Assembly (NCBI RefSeq): GCF_003945595.2
Contig: NW_024104430.1
Coordinates: 558,001-622,000 of the forward strand
DNA length: 64,000 nt
DNA from: Pipra filicauda
Lineage: Eukaryota; Chordata; Aves; Passeriformes; Pipridae
Direction: 5' to 3'
Under the pieces are notes generated by a model that saw only the letters and a program-made list of their open reading frames with translations, was not told where the DNA came from and searched no databases. Both the position numbers and the translations under genes were made by a program. Numbering within the stretch: position 1 is the first letter of the stretch; every line of letters starts with the position of its first letter. This document shows positions 49,381 through 62,300 of this stretch, one piece after another.

Positions 49381-52087
49381 GGAAAACTGTAATTGATTAC
49401 AGAGTAATCCAGAACAAACACACACTCAGTGAAAATGCCATTCTTATACTGAATTGAAAGCAAAAATAAATTACTTAATTCACCTAATTACTAGTTACTA
49501 TATATATTGAAAGAGGACTTGTTTAAAGCCAGGAATCTAGCGGTTTCTAGAGAAAAAACACCTCTCTTCATTTTACAAGTATATATTTAAAAGCCTGAAT
49601 ACAATTGCTGTTCAAAAACATACCCTCAGAACTACATATCTACCTGAAACACAGCTACCTTCCTCACAAAGTCATGTGGAAGCTGATCTACTAGACTATT
49701 ATGAGGACCTGGGTCTTTATCCTGGACTAAGGTATATGACCAACCCTCCTTTCATTTGAAGCTCTGTGTGTGTATGCATGTGATCAGAACCTCGAAGTAC
49801 ATACTGATATTAAAGATTTTTCTCCTCAAAGTAATGAACAGTCTCCTCTGTCTTCAGTGTATTTCCTGAACAGATGCATTAGAAAGAGCGCAATAAATAG
49901 ACTCTGTAAATTTTGCTGTTCATGTGATCTGTCAACATGATATTTATGATTAGTTCTAGCAGGCTGTGAAAGCACAGCTTAAGCAAGTACTTCTCCTTAT
50001 GCATTATTTATAAAACTTTACTTAAAACTGTGCCGTACTAACCAAATTTACTGCTATATACTCTAACAGCATTTGCAGTACATTATGCACATTGTAAATA
50101 TCAGCTGAATCACAAAAGCACTACCCACAGAACTTGTCTGGATCTCACCTTAAAGCACACAGCTAATTGCAGTCTATTTTTAGTTTTATTGACCATATTT
50201 TCCCTTGCCAGTCTGGGGTGGATAATACCTGTGATTCATGTCAGCATCAAAGGGAGACTATATATTTCCTCAAGCAGTTGATTCATTCACCCTTTGAAGA
50301 GGGGAGGAACAATACAGACATGCTCATACAAACTGTTCCTTTAAAATTAACAAAATATCCTAACCTTTAGAACCTGTAAACAAAGTATTTTAGTAAAAGA
50401 CATTAATCTGATATCAATACTTTCATCTTAAAGAAAAATAATTAATTTTAATGTAGTATATTTATGATGCATTTTTCCTCTCTCCTTGGTTGGATATGTT
50501 TTTGCAAAAGTGGCATGTTTTTTTACTGGCATATACAGCAGCACATAAACTCAAAATGGGAACATTTTATCCGCATTACTCCCTTGATAACCGTGTTTTT
50601 GACAGGGATTTTTTCTTTATAAATAAATTCTCTTTCTTCAAAAAAAAACTACAACATTTTCTTGTGGAAAATGGATACAAAATTATTTTATTTCTCTTAC
50701 AAATATTTGTGCATGTATCCTGTATTAGCTTACTATTGTGAAGTACAGATTAAAAAAAATAATATTTTTTATAAAAGATACAATTTTCACAAAGTTGGTT
50801 ATTGCTATTTGAAAGGTCATACATGTGAGAACTTTTCATTTTTGTAGCAACAAATAACACGGGACTTCCGAGTCAATTAAAACGCTTGAAAATATCACCA
50901 CTTCAAGCAAAAAAAAGATGTATACTTATAAGTAAAATATTTAATATACACATAAATATAACACTGACTTTTCATTAGAGAATATTTCTGCAAGGCAGAT
51001 AATTTTTGGTTTATAACTTTGTGTTTTTTACTTCCTTGGATTTTCATTTATGTTTTCCTTAAACACAGTTCACTGAATTGAGATTAATATACAAATACTA
51101 GGGTAAAACACCACAAAAATTTACTTTATACTTATGACAGTGCAGGCAAAATTTACTTTTCATGTAAACTGCCTTGTTCTAATGCCACAGAGATATCACA
51201 TTCTTCTAAATGTACATCTGCTTTGCTAAAAGTATCAAAAGCCTCCACTATAAATGTTATTTTCAAGACATAATAACTTGAGTTCTTTGAAGTTTTCTTT
51301 TTTGTTTGTTTGTTTTGTTAATAGAACTGACACAAAGATCTAACTTTCATGAAGCGTTATCGAATCAATGATTGATATAGAAGGCCACTATATCATTCTC
51401 TTCTTTCCAACTAAAATTGACAGGTTCTGATTGACAGCTTACTGGCAGGTGGAGAAGTGTCTCACCTATTAATATCCTATAAAAGAACAGAGACAGCTAT
51501 TTATCTCCTGCCAAAACTCTTTGAGGAGTATTATAACTGACTACCTCTACCACGACCTTGAAAATGGAATGACAATACCAGCTAGGAGGCAGGAGAGAAA
51601 TTTGACAAAAACAGCTTAACTCCTGAACTTCAATAAACAGCTCCTTCAGAAATTATTCCCACTATGTTTTACACAGTGCAAACACAGGGAATCTCAGTTT
51701 CAAAAGATCTGAGATTTTTTATCCTAACATGAATCACACAGTCTTTTCAATTTACGGGGTAGCCAGAGAGATTACATACATCTGACATAAGATATTCTTT
51801 AGTGTGTTTTTAATGGATCTTGAAAACATCTAAAAGCATCACATTGCTGGTGATTCCTCTGCATTGCAAAGTACTGGGTTCTTTTTTACTGTGAGGAGTC
51901 TTTATACTAATCAAAGATTCAGCTCAGGCTAGAGCTGTAAAACACAGCTTTAAAGTGGGTGAGTGAGCAATTAAAACTAATCTGACTCTGTGCTCCAAAC
52001 ACAAGTCTTTTAACTTTTTTCCCTGCAAATCTGCTCCAAATACTGCTTTCTGCTTTGAAAACTCCTCGGGCAATTTTGTTTGCTTTT

Positions 52088-52403
52088 CTGTGCACCGATG
52101 TGGTACAGTTGACACACTGCAAGGAAGGGATACCACCCAGAGGGACCTGGACAGGCTTAAGAGTTTGGCCCATGAGAACTTAATGAAGTTCAACAAGGCC
52201 AAGTGCAAAGTCCTGCATCTAGGTGATGTCAATCCCAAGCACAAATACAGGCTGGGTGGAGAATGGATTGAGAGCAGACCCAAGGCGAAGGACTTGGCAA
52301 TGTTGGTTGGCAAGAAGCTCCATATTAGCTGGCAATATGTCCTTGCAGCCAAGAAAGTCAACTGTATCCTGGGCTGCACCAAAAACAGCATGACCAGCAG
52401 GTC
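52088..52403 (+). mobile_element. CR1 ORF2 fragment, sense orientation, lacking its 3' end
   Basis: It encodes an uninterrupted stretch of the CR1 RT C-terminal region: RDTTQRDLDRLKSLAHENLM, KFNKAKCKVLHLGDVNPKHK, YRLGGEWIESRPKAKDLAML, then VLAAKKVNCILGCTKNSMTS. The open frame 52090-52410 is therefore retrotransposon, not a host gene. It is cut off at CCAGCAGGTC, where normal CR1 would go on to GAGGGAGGTGATTCTGCCCC, and passes within 1-2 bp into an oppositely oriented CR1. Confidence 0.92.
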
Positions 52404-52404
52404 T

Positions 52405-52790
52405 CCTTGAACACTTCCAATGACGGGACATCTACAACCATGTTACCTGTTCCAGTGCTTTGCCACCCTCTGAGTAAAGAATTTCTTCTTAACATCTAAT
52501 CTAAATTTCCCCTCTTTCAGTTTAAAACTATTGTCCCTTGTCCTGTCACTATCTGTCTATATAAAAAGTCCCTCTCCCTCCTTTTCATAAGCCCTCTTAA
52601 GGTACGGAAGGCTACAGTGAGCCTCCTCTACTCCATGCTGAACAACCCCAGATCTCTCAGCCTGTCCTCATAGGAAAGGAGTTCCATCCCTCTGATCATC
52701 TCCATGGCCCTCCTCTGGACCTACTCTAAGAGGTCCCCATCTTTCTTGTGCTGAGCACTTCAGACCTGAACACAGTACTCCAGGTGAGGT
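52405..52790 (-). mobile_element. CR1 fragment, opposite orientation, lacking its 3' tail
   Basis: It starts abruptly at CCTTGAACACTTCCAATGAC, about 100 bp inside the usual CR1 3' end. It runs through AATTTCTTCTTAACATCTAA, AGTCCCTCTCCCTCC and GAACAACCCCAGATCTCTCA to GTACTCCAGGTGAGGT. The terminal CR1 repeat is missing. Confidence 0.92.
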
Positions 52791-54899
52791 AACAGTGTGT
52801 TGACACAGGCAGATGCAAACTTAACTTTTCCTTTCCTGTAACTCTCCTTTTACTAAAAGGATCTTCTTATTCAGTATCCTCTCAGTGGATAAATTAATCC
52901 TTATTCCCCATGGGCGCCTCCTCTATCACCAATTAGACAGTGATCTTTGTGATAGGACTGGCTGAATGCACTCATTAAGCCTTCTTATTCCTGCAAGAGG
53001 AAATGGCAAACCTTGGCTTAGTTGTATCAAAGCAGGACTTTCTCCTACATGCTGGATTTCATTTTGTTTTGACTGTTAACTGTTAAAATTCTTGTTAGTA
53101 TGAATGAATCCATGAATGAATGGTTCTATCCTACTCTTTTAAAAGACACACCTTCAAACACAGATGTCATGTTTTCAAAATTTTTCAAAATCAGAAAGAG
53201 AACTTCAGACCACTTGGGTGTAACTTATCATAACCAGAAGAGGTGCTGAAAATGGAATTGAGAGAGGGAGGAAAATGTAAATATATAAATAATCTGACTC
53301 TTTCTACTACATATTAAAAGTAGGATGTGCTACTACTATATCTGCATTTGTGATGTAATTCTTCCATGCAAATAGACAAGACACTTTGACATCTATAATT
53401 TCATACCCATTGTTTCCTTTAAATGCTTAAGGTACTCAACTCATATATGTTTTTATTTCCTTTCTATATAACCTTTTTTCTCCCCTTCCTAAAGTACACT
53501 TTCATAAGCATGGAGAAAGAAAAAGAATTTGTCATCTAGTACAAATTATACTCATTACTAAATCCCTCTCTCCCACAAAATGTTGGAGGCCAATAGACAG
53601 ATTTACTACTTTTTTAGAAGTGTTCCATTGACAATGCCATCTGCCACTCATCACAGAACTAGTGAGGTCCTTAATAATTCTTAAATTATTTAAAGACTTT
53701 GTAAAGCCTTATATGAATCCACACCTTCTTCCTGTTACCTTTTTGTTCAAAAGGCACAATCAGAGGTCTGAGAGAAAAGGCATGAAGATCCAGTAGAGTT
53801 GTTACAGCTTATAGGTTACTACCTGTTTTTAATATATGTGCATATATACATCATATGTATACAAAGATTTACAAACTCTACTCTATAATTTGTATTTTGC
53901 TGTAAACTATAAGGAATATTCCTGTAGGATTTATAAAAACACTTGATTTCAGAACTCTTAACTCCAGTATAAAATGACAACTGCCAGATATTAAGACCCA
54001 GTAATATATAGAAAAACTCTAAACCAGTCTCCTAGAGTAGATGAAAAAAAATCTGAATATGTGTTGCAACAATGTTTCAAGGACTAAAATAGAATAGATA
54101 AAATGAAAATTTAAAATTTATTAACTGTTGTCACAAAATTTTAAAAATTATGCCTATGCAATCTATGACTGAAAAAATAGACAAGAAAATTGTTCAAATT
54201 CACCTTCACCATACCTTTTAAATATAAACATGTTTGTATGCAAATATTGTTTCCCAGAAACTAGATTTCATTAGGATTTTTTTAAATATTAATTGTGACC
54301 AGCTATACAAATTTGTCAGAGAGGTATTCTGTATCAGAGAGTGGTACTTTCATATTGTTAATTTTTTATACATTAGAAACTGGTCTCCGGCATTTTCCAA
54401 AACTGGATTTTCTGTGCAGCTGGTCATTAAAGGGCATGCTGAAGATATGAGAGTGACAACCACGTTGAATTTAACATGAAATAATTAGCATGCATTTGAC
54501 TTTCAAATATGCTGTAGTATCTAGAGAGTGTTCTTACAGGTTTGCAATATGTAAACACATTTCCCCTTGGGAAAAAGTAATTAGAATTAACATACACTGA
54601 GATGACCTGCCCACTTACAATTAGGGTAAGCAACTAAATTACTATTTGTTTTCACACACCAGATCTGACACTTGTAATTGTATATATTTGTTTCCAGTGC
54701 CATTTCTGGGTATTGAATTTTGTATTTGCTCTTTTTCAATCTATCTAGGAACAAACAAAAATTGTAATATGCGTACGCTAGCCTAAGGAAGATAAATACA
54801 ATTTCACCTCTCAAAAAAAGCAGACCAAAGTAACTACAACAGCACAGCTACATGCTATAAAGAAATTATAACTTTAAAAACAAACTCTAATGATTAGAT

Positions 54900-55535
54900 A
54901 GAATCACAGGCCAAAGTCTGCCCTCCAGCAGTCCAAGGTAATAATCCTGCAGACCCCTCTCCTTGCTTTGCTAGGAATCAAAAACTCTTATCATTTTGTG
55001 ATCCCTGTGCCCAAGATGGCCTTCAACCATCAAATCACTCACCAGTCTTCCTCTGTTCATAGACAGCAGGTCCAGCAGGGCACCTCCCCAGGTTGGCTCA
55101 CTCACCAGCTGTGTCAGGAAGTTATCTTCTACACACTTCAAGAACCACTTACACAGTTTCCAGTCCACTGTACTGTATTTCCAGCAGACATCTGGTAAGC
55201 TGAAGTCCCCTACATTAACAAGGGCCAGCAGTTGTGAGACTTCTCCCAGCTGCTCATAGAATATTTTGTCTGCCTCTTCATCCTGGCTGGGTGGTCTATA
55301 ACATATTCCCACCACGATATCTTTCTTGTTGGCCTATCCCCTGATTCTTACCCATGAACGCTCAAACCTATCACCACCATCATTAAGCTCTAGATAATGA
55401 AAACACTCTTTAACATGCAAGGTTACCCCACCACATCTCCTTCCTTGCCTATTCCTTCTGAAGAGTTTGACGTTTATACATAGTAAGAAGTCATAAAGCT
55501 GACAGTATGACTGAGAATCAGCTAGAAAAGAAAAT
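54900..55535 (-). mobile_element. CR1-type LINE fragment with endonuclease domain
   Basis: The minus-strand translation gives LFRRNRQGRRCGGVTLHVKE, then SWVRIRG, a stop, VVGICYRPPSQDEEADKIFY, VNVGDFSLPDVCWKYSTVDW, FLTQLVSEPTWGGALLDLLS and VEGHLGHRDHKMI. This is the APE-type endonuclease of CR1 ORF2 (GDF-LPD and GHSDH-like motifs visible; the final catalytic motif reads GHRDH). The two open frames 55552-55334 and 55315-54971 are in the same frame, separated by one TAG at 55336-55334. It is an internal ORF2 piece with neither 3' tail nor RT. Confidence 0.92.
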
Positions 55536-57727
55536 GTCAGGAAGTCCATCACCTGAACTCCAAAGAACTTGAAGAGGTAATATAGGCAATAGGTATAATA
55601 AACTTATATAGATAAAACATTTACGTTGGAATTATTAATATATATTCATACACATTGCATATAAAAGGGCTTTACAGGAAAATACCAGTGCTGTTGAAGA
55701 TTGGAGCTTCATCATATATTTATTGTAAAGATAATTGACCAATTAAAAAATGCATGATATCTGATGATTTTTAGTTTGATGATAAAATGTGTATTTAGAA
55801 CCAGTTAAGGTGAATGTTTGAATTCTTTAAATTCAGGATTGTTTGCATTCTGGTATACTTGTGCACAAGAATTACTTATGTACACGACTGAGCTTGCTAT
55901 TCACTGTATCATCCAAAGAAAAGGAGACTGTATGACAAATTGAATATTCAAATATGTGACTAAGGGGCTGAAAGAACTGGAATGGTAAGAATGCTGTTGA
56001 GCAACTGTGGCTTCCCAAAACCTTGTGGCCCTTCATTTATGAGTGCCAGATGTCTGCATGCTATTGAAACCTAGTTGACTCTTCATGGCCATTCACTAAC
56101 AAATCGCCAAAGTCAGTAGAGTAGTCATAAAAGCAATGGTCTACCTGTGCCCTGGAGTTGACAGGTGTGAACTATATAATGTCAGAACCAGTGTGTCAAA
56201 GCAAATATTGGTTTTGTTGCTCTCAGTAATATATGGGACACATCAGTTCAGTGAATATTAATCTAATTACTCCTATCCCCAGGAGCAAGGTTTATGGTCA
56301 TATACTTTGCATGTGAATTCACTAAAGGGCACAGTTAAGATTGCTCAAATGCCTTAATTGCTTCTCAATACCTTAATGTGCTTGGATATTCTCTAATTTA
56401 ACAATGACTCTGAAGAGTCTGGGTTATAATTCTCACTATAATTGCGTCATTCCTGTAACAAAGTTTGTTGTAAATTACGAATATATGCTATTAACCTTGA
56501 CTTCAATTTAACATCACTGTTGTCTGGAAACTACATCAAGATTTGGGGCCAAGTGTTCAGCTGATGTAAAGCCACTTACCTCCAGCCGAGTCAGCAAAGC
56601 TGTGCTGATTTAGATTATATGTTATTTTTCCATCTCTAAACACTGGGCTCAAATAATGACACTAAGCTATACAATAACAGTGTGTACGTCACACATATTA
56701 ATAAAGTTAAAAGAGTTACTGGTTTTCTACCATTGATTGCCCATCTTGAACTCAGCTGTTTTGGGGCAACCATTTTATTGTCATGGCATTGAAATCAATG
56801 AAACATTCATAGATATCCAAAACAATATCACTACAGACACATTATATACTTGTAAATAATGGTAGAATATACCAACATATAGTTAATGTACTCAAGAGTC
56901 TTTTAAAATCACCAAATGCTTGGTCACTAAGCAAATAACCTGTCAACAATTTTCAATGTGTATGTTTGTGTTTGTAGTAAACAAAGTACTTCACAGTTAA
57001 ACGTAGCTGAGAAGGCATCTTTATCACTATTGCCAAGAGGAAATAAAGATGTTTTAGTTTATTTATAAATACTGATGAGAATGTTGATTGTTGGGAAAAC
57101 TTACTCAGTTAAAGAAATTTGATATAAAAACACTTTTATTTTGGTATGATGAGTACAGATGGCCACAGCAAATCATAATGATAGAAATGACAGAAAAATT
57201 GCAGTATAAGATCAAGATTTTAGTTAAACATTTTTTCTGGCTAACAGCTAGAAACAGCTGCTGCATGCAGTCACTCAGCCTAGAAAATTTAGCCTCTGAC
57301 TCTTTGGTATATGTTTTCATCCAGCAATGACACTATGTGAATGTATTCACAGTAATTCATGGTACATACTTTAAGAACAATAATTCAGGGACTTCTATGT
57401 CTTAGAATATATTTTCACTTTGATTTAGTATTTTTAAAAATGCTTTAACCTGTATCAAAAGGGATCAAGAAAAATACTTTCACATATTTTTTCAAGAAGT
57501 TAAATTGATGACATATTTTTTCTCCAAATATATTGATATATATTTCCAAATATACAAATGTATACTTTTATGACTTCATCCCATTAGAAGCCCTGTGGTG
57601 ACAGCTATGGCAAAGTAGCTAACTTAGAAAAAATGAACAATGACTTAGAATGTTTTTGTACATCCAATGTTTAGGTGGCCCAATGTGATGGCTATTAAAA
57701 AAAAATTGTTTTCAAAAAAAACACGTT

Positions 57728-58470
57728 TCACAGAATCACAGAATGAGTAAGGTTGGAAGGGATCACAGTGGGTCACCTCGTCCAACCTCCCTGGTCAGGC
57801 AGGGTCATCCTAGAGCACACAGCACAGGATCTCTAGCACAATCTCTCTGGGCAACTTGTTCCAGTGTTTGGTAACCTGCACAGTGAAGTTCTTCCTCATA
57901 TTCAGGTGGAAATTCCTGTGCATCAGTTTCTGCCTGTTGCCTTTTGTCCTTTTGCTCGGCACCACCGAGAAGAGCCTGGCTCCATCCTCTTGGCGCCCTC
58001 CCTTCAGATATTTACATAGATTGATGAGGTTCCCTCTCAGTTGTCTCTTCTTGAGGCTGAACAGGCCCGGTTCCTTCAGCCTTTCCTCATAAGATATGCT
58101 CCTGTCCCTAATCATCTTTTTAGCTGTCTGCTGGACCTGTTCCAGGAGCTCCACCTCTCTCTTGTGCTGAGGAGCCCAGAACTGGACACAGTAGTCCAGA
58201 TGTGGCCTCACTAGGACCGAGTAGAGGGGCAGGATCACCTCCAGCTACCTGCTGGCAGTGCTCTTCCTAACACAGTCCAGGATCCCATTGGCCTTCCTGG
58301 TCAGTAGGACACACTTCTGGCTCATGGACAGCTTGTTGTCCACCAGGACCCCGAGGTCCTTCTCTGCAGAGCTGCTTTCCAGCAAGTCAGCCCCCAGCTT
58401 GTATTGGTGCTGGGGGTTATTCTTCCCCAGGTAAAGAGCCCGGTACCCTAACTTCTGTGAGTCAAATATT
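57728..58470 (-). mobile_element. CR1 retrotransposon 3' end with nearly open ORF2 C-terminus
   Basis: The intact terminal TCACAGAATCACAGAAT (57728-57744) marks the 3' end. Upstream on the minus strand the reading frame gives YRALYLGKNNPQHQYKLGAD, KDLGVLVDNKLSMSQKC, LTRKANGILDCVRKSTASR, a stop, then [60 protein letters not shown] and [12 protein letters not shown]. The two parts (58478-58245, 58238-57810) are in the same frame with a single TAG between them. This is the least decayed CR1 in the window, so likely the youngest. It is 5' truncated near 58470. Confidence 0.94.
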
Positions 58471-58974
58471 TTCAACATTAATCTGCCATAAAAGTGGAGG
58501 CATATAAAGTGCCAGTATCTTTAAAAATTTGTCTTATGAATGCCTTTTAATGGTTGCATCAAGTCGATGAAAAAGTTTCCCATTCCAGAAAAGTCATAGA
58601 TTATGACTCTTTATGACTTTATTATGACTCTTATTTAGTCACACCGCAAAAGATTTTTCAGATTTCAAGTTACGTGAAATTCTTAATAATGAAAGTCCTA
58701 AAAAAAATTGACAATTTTTGGAAAAAAATTCTGAAGTGTGTAAACATAAACAATTTTAAAATTTTATAGAGGAATTAATTATATAACTGATAGGAAAACC
58801 CCCAAACAGTCACTTTCAATAAGAAGATTAACTTCAGTCATCTTTTAAAGGAAAAAATTATGATGATTATATATAATGACATATTCCTCATGCCCACAAG
58901 CTCATATTTTTTCCAATTTTTAGAAGCATCATCATTGTGAAATGGTAACACTGACTTATAACATAGAAACCTAC

Positions 58975-59398
58975 CTTCCAATAAACTGCATGGCTTCCTT
59001 TGTCAGCCTCTGAGTAAGGTTCTCATAGGACAGTGGCTGCTGGATAATCTGATGATTCCTCATTAAGAAGCAGTTTAAGTGTCGAAAATGATAGAAGAAT
59101 AATATCAAAACCACAAGTGAAATTGTGATTATTAACAAGCAGTAACAGAATGCTTGGAAAGGTACATTGAGGAGGCCAATGTACCGCGCTATTGCCAAAG
59201 AGACAAGGGTGATGCCAGCGATTTGGATTGGGATGATAAGGGCTTTCTGAACCCCTTTCAAAAATACGCTGCCTTGGCCAGGTTTGCAGTCTCGAAAATT
59301 GGTCACAGTAAGCCCATAAAAGTAATCAAATCCATGACTGAGGGGGTGGTGACAGAAGTCATTACTGCTTTCACAGTTCATCCCAAGATGCCACTTTC
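58975..59398 (-). CDS. STS: STS exon with active-site Lys/His and the transmembrane hairpin
   Basis: A 424-nt exon. The acceptor (pyrimidine-rich tract then AG at 59400-59399) precedes GA-AAG-TGG, giving (G)KWHLGMNC, the conserved sulfatase motif that contributes an active-site Lys and His. Next come FCHHPLSHGFDYFYGL and NFRDCKPGQGSVF. Two hydrophobic segments follow, about ALIIPIQIAGITLVSLAIA and FCYCLLIITISLVVLILFF, separated by a short turn; they match the two-helix hairpin that anchors mammalian STS in the ER membrane. After that come RHLNCFLMRNHQIIQQPLSY, an N-glycosylation sequon (ENLT), and LTKEAMQFIG. The donor is GTAGGT at 58974, and the last two bases (AG) complete Arg with the next exon. 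The first Met inside the exon (59381) is not a start codon, because the frame is open through to the acceptor. An antisense open frame at 59154-59603 is a shadow of this exon. Confidence 0.95.
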
Positions 59399-62300
59399 CT
59401 ACAAAGAGAGAAGGACAGGGGGTATTTTTGTAGTTAAATCATCAAACTTAGTTTTAATGTGCACTATCCTAAACATGAAACTGTCACTGTCTGACTGCTA
59501 TCCCCCTGCCACCAGCATCTATTGTGTGGATCCCTATTTTCTATGTAAACTTTCTTTATGCCTTCATCAAAGATTTTGTTTCATGTCTGCCTATTCATCT
59601 TAGTTAGAAATAGGTTTAGCAGAGCTGCTGCTGAACATTAAATTTTGAGTGGGCTAGCAGGTCACTGAAGAGCAAGAGCCCTAGCAGACATTTAACTTTA
59701 GAAATTAAACCTTTGTGTATGTGTAGTTGTTATAAAAAAATACTATTTTGTAGCAGCTACTGACTGAACAGGAAGAGCCAATACAGAGTTAAAAAATACC
59801 TTCTCTGAAATTTTTCTAGCAAATAATTTGAATAGTTTAAAAAAAAAGAGAAAAGAAGGAGAAAACAGTAACAAATAGGAAATAAAGTAAGAACAGGAAA
59901 ATTACCAAAGCATTTATTATTTAAAAGATTGCAAAAATCTCTGAAATTGTCAATCACCCTCACAATATACACAGATATATATGATGAGGGTGATTATTTT
60001 GCATCTTTTTATTTTATATATGTAAATAAAAAGCCAAACAACAGTAAGAAGTAAATTGCTGCCAAATACTAGCTCTCACAGCATTTTGTCTCACTAGGAA
60101 ATCACTCTAATTCTGCAATAACTTTGGACACTGACTGACACAAAAAACCAGGAGCCTGATTTGCATTATAGTAGTACAATTTATGTTCATGCTGATTACA
60201 GTAAGTATCTAGGTAATACATTCTATGACTCAGGTATAACCTCTTACCATATGCTTATGCATTGCTTAGCACAACAGACCTAACTGTTTGGAAGCTGTTA
60301 TTTGAATTCAAATGCATAATTATTAAAAAAAACAAAAATTCAGTTAAGCCTGTTGAGATAGTTTGGGGATAAAGCTATGCTCTTTACTCTCACCCAGAAA
60401 ATGTATTGAATATTTTAAAAAATATGCTGGCCTTGACAAAACAGATAACATTATATATTTCTGGGTCACACTATTTATTTTTCTGAATCAAATATGTAAA
60501 CATGACCAGCATAATTCTGGGGTTGTCTTAAAGGAAATAAACAAGAAAACCTGAAAACCCAGTAAGTCCTCGTTCCCATAACTTAGCCCAAAGAAATTTG
60601 AAATATTTGTTCTACAGGCTTCAGAATACACATGGAAGAAAGTACAAAAAAGGAAAAAAATCACACATAGAATTTTCCCCTTTTCCGAACCATGCCAGCT
60701 TTTACACATCTGTAAGAAAGAGTGCTGATGCAGACAGTCCTGAACATCTTCTCTTGGGTCTAGAGAACTGCATATTCATTCTGTACTTCTTCCTTTGGCA
60801 ATGACAAATGCAGGTACTGCAATACCAAAGAGAGTGAATATGGGGATCGGTTCTGCTTTATTTTAAATAGTACCTAGCAAATGGACTGGATGTTGCTATT
60901 TCTCTTCCACAAATAACAGAATGGAGGTATAGGATGGGAATGTCATGTGCTTAAGTTCATCTGCCAGCAAAGGTGTAAAAAAGTAACAGAAATTTGACTC
61001 TGAGTGTTTAGTTGAGTCCAGTTCTCTTCATACATCTCTTGACAGTCTAAAGTTAGAAATATCTTCTGTATATCATCAAAGCAGGTATAAAACATTTTCA
61101 GGTCTGCTTATGTGCCAGTGAAACTAAGGCCTCTATAGCTCTTTCATCCAATCAGAATTTTTCCCTGTCAGATGGCTCCTCACCTGAGGTGGTATTCTGC
61201 TATTTGTGGGCAGAATGGCTCGTCACTACTTTTGACATTGTTCAGTAAAAATTACCATGGTCAATTAAAAAAAAGAGCAGAGCAAACCACTGTACTGACA
61301 TTTTAGATATTATAATGATGCTATAAAGGGCTAGATAAGGCTGGAACTCTGATTTTCATTCCCAGCATATAAAGACAGATTTTTGAAAAGAAACGCTTCA
61401 ATGTTTTCTCTTAGTTTTACATGACTGTCTTCATGGAATAATCATAAAGCCAGACACGTAACAAGGTGAGCATGAAAAAACTCTCATCAAGTTAGATAAC
61501 TGAATTAATGGTAGAGGCTAATGATCATGAATATAAATGACCTTCAAGTTTTAATTTTTCTTTTTTTGCTGTTATATGTCAATCTCAAGGCACCTATAAT
61601 TCAGTAAAAAACTCAAATTCAAGGTCATTTATTATGATATAGAGGGTTTTTTTAAATGGGATCTCAATAAAACTAGATACTGCAAGCCAGGATAGAAGAA
61701 TCTTGCAATAACAAATTAGGACAAGGTAAAATATAGGTCCTATTTTTATCAAAAGGGTTTTAGCAAGCACAACAAATTGTTCAATGTCAGGTTGAACTTG
61801 GGCCTCAAAAAGAGATTTGTTCAGAAGCAACTGAAGCCAAACAAAGCAGAGAGCAGGTTAGTGGGAAAAGCAACAGAAGCTCTGGTTCAAATGATATCAG
61901 CAGCTGTGATGGAATGACAAAATTGCTGTTCTCAAATGGCTGATGAGGTAGAAGGTTCTGATAGATCCTGCACTACTCTGAAAAAGCAAGTGATGACTGG
62001 GTCATGTTTTGTTTTATTCCTTGTGACAATAACCCCTGCCTTGAGCTAGTGCTTCAACATATTACTGTAATGTGCTTTACAGTCTGGGGCCCTTCCGAAT
62101 CTGAGAGCAGCGCAAAATGCTCTCATCTCTTTGCCAAGTGATGCTTCACAGGATGGACACTTCACACAAGCATCATAAGCATTTCAGTAGATTCTACCAA
62201 GCTTTTGAGTGAAATTTATGCTTTTAATTGTAAATTATGAGTACCTCAATAATTTGAGACTTAGGCATTTTTCCTTCTCCGTCAGCCACAATTATGATTT

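Larger units (their letters stand above)
49199..58974 (-). other. STS: STS intron, 9.8 kb
   Basis: It holds an A/C-rich block (49311-49380), an inverted pair of CR1 pieces (52088-52790), a CR1 endonuclease fragment (54900-55535) and a CR1 RT/3' end (57728-58470). The rest (for example 49.5-52.0 and 55.6-57.7 kb) appears to be unique AT-rich sequence. Confidence 0.85.
14252..59398 (-). other. STS: Steroid sulfatase gene (STS), internal part of locus
   Basis: This is the span of five minus-strand coding exons that splice together in one frame (424+137+138+160+122 = 981 nt, 327 codons). Exon junctions are in compatible phases and every intron edge inside the span is GT-AG. The translated pieces follow the known order of the microsomal steroid sulfatase: active-site GKWHLG, membrane hairpin, HVH motif, FTSDQG metal site, GGK/WEGG motif, and the late HEFLFHYC segment. 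STS hydrolyses 3-beta-hydroxysteroid sulfates such as estrone sulfate and DHEA sulfate at the ER membrane. The hydrophobic hairpin and the NFRDCKPG, NCFLMRN and IIQQPLSYENLTQRL segments fit STS better than the paralogous arylsulfatases ARSD, ARSL (ARSE) or ARSH. The formylglycine (CxPSR) exon and the C-terminal exon are not in the window, so the gene is incomplete here. Introns are about 9.8, 22.7, 9.0 and 2.7 kb. Confidence 0.93.

Noticed and set aside
52090..52410. Novel 106-codon host gene
   Set aside because: The translation is the C-terminal part of CR1 reverse transcriptase.
57810..58478. Host gene encoding a 142- and a 77-residue protein
   Set aside because: Both are adjacent in-frame parts of CR1 ORF2 next to an intact CR1 terminal repeat.
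14252..59398. Paralogous arylsulfatase (ARSD, ARSL/ARSE, ARSH) instead of STS
   Set aside because: NFRDCKPGQGSVF, LNCFLMRNHQIIQQPLSY, ENLTQRLTKEA and [10 protein letters not shown] agree with STS much better than with the paralogues as I remember them.
59154..59603. 149-codon plus-strand gene
   Set aside because: It is antisense to the STS membrane-hairpin exon, which has splice sites and clear homology; the antisense frame shows no domain.
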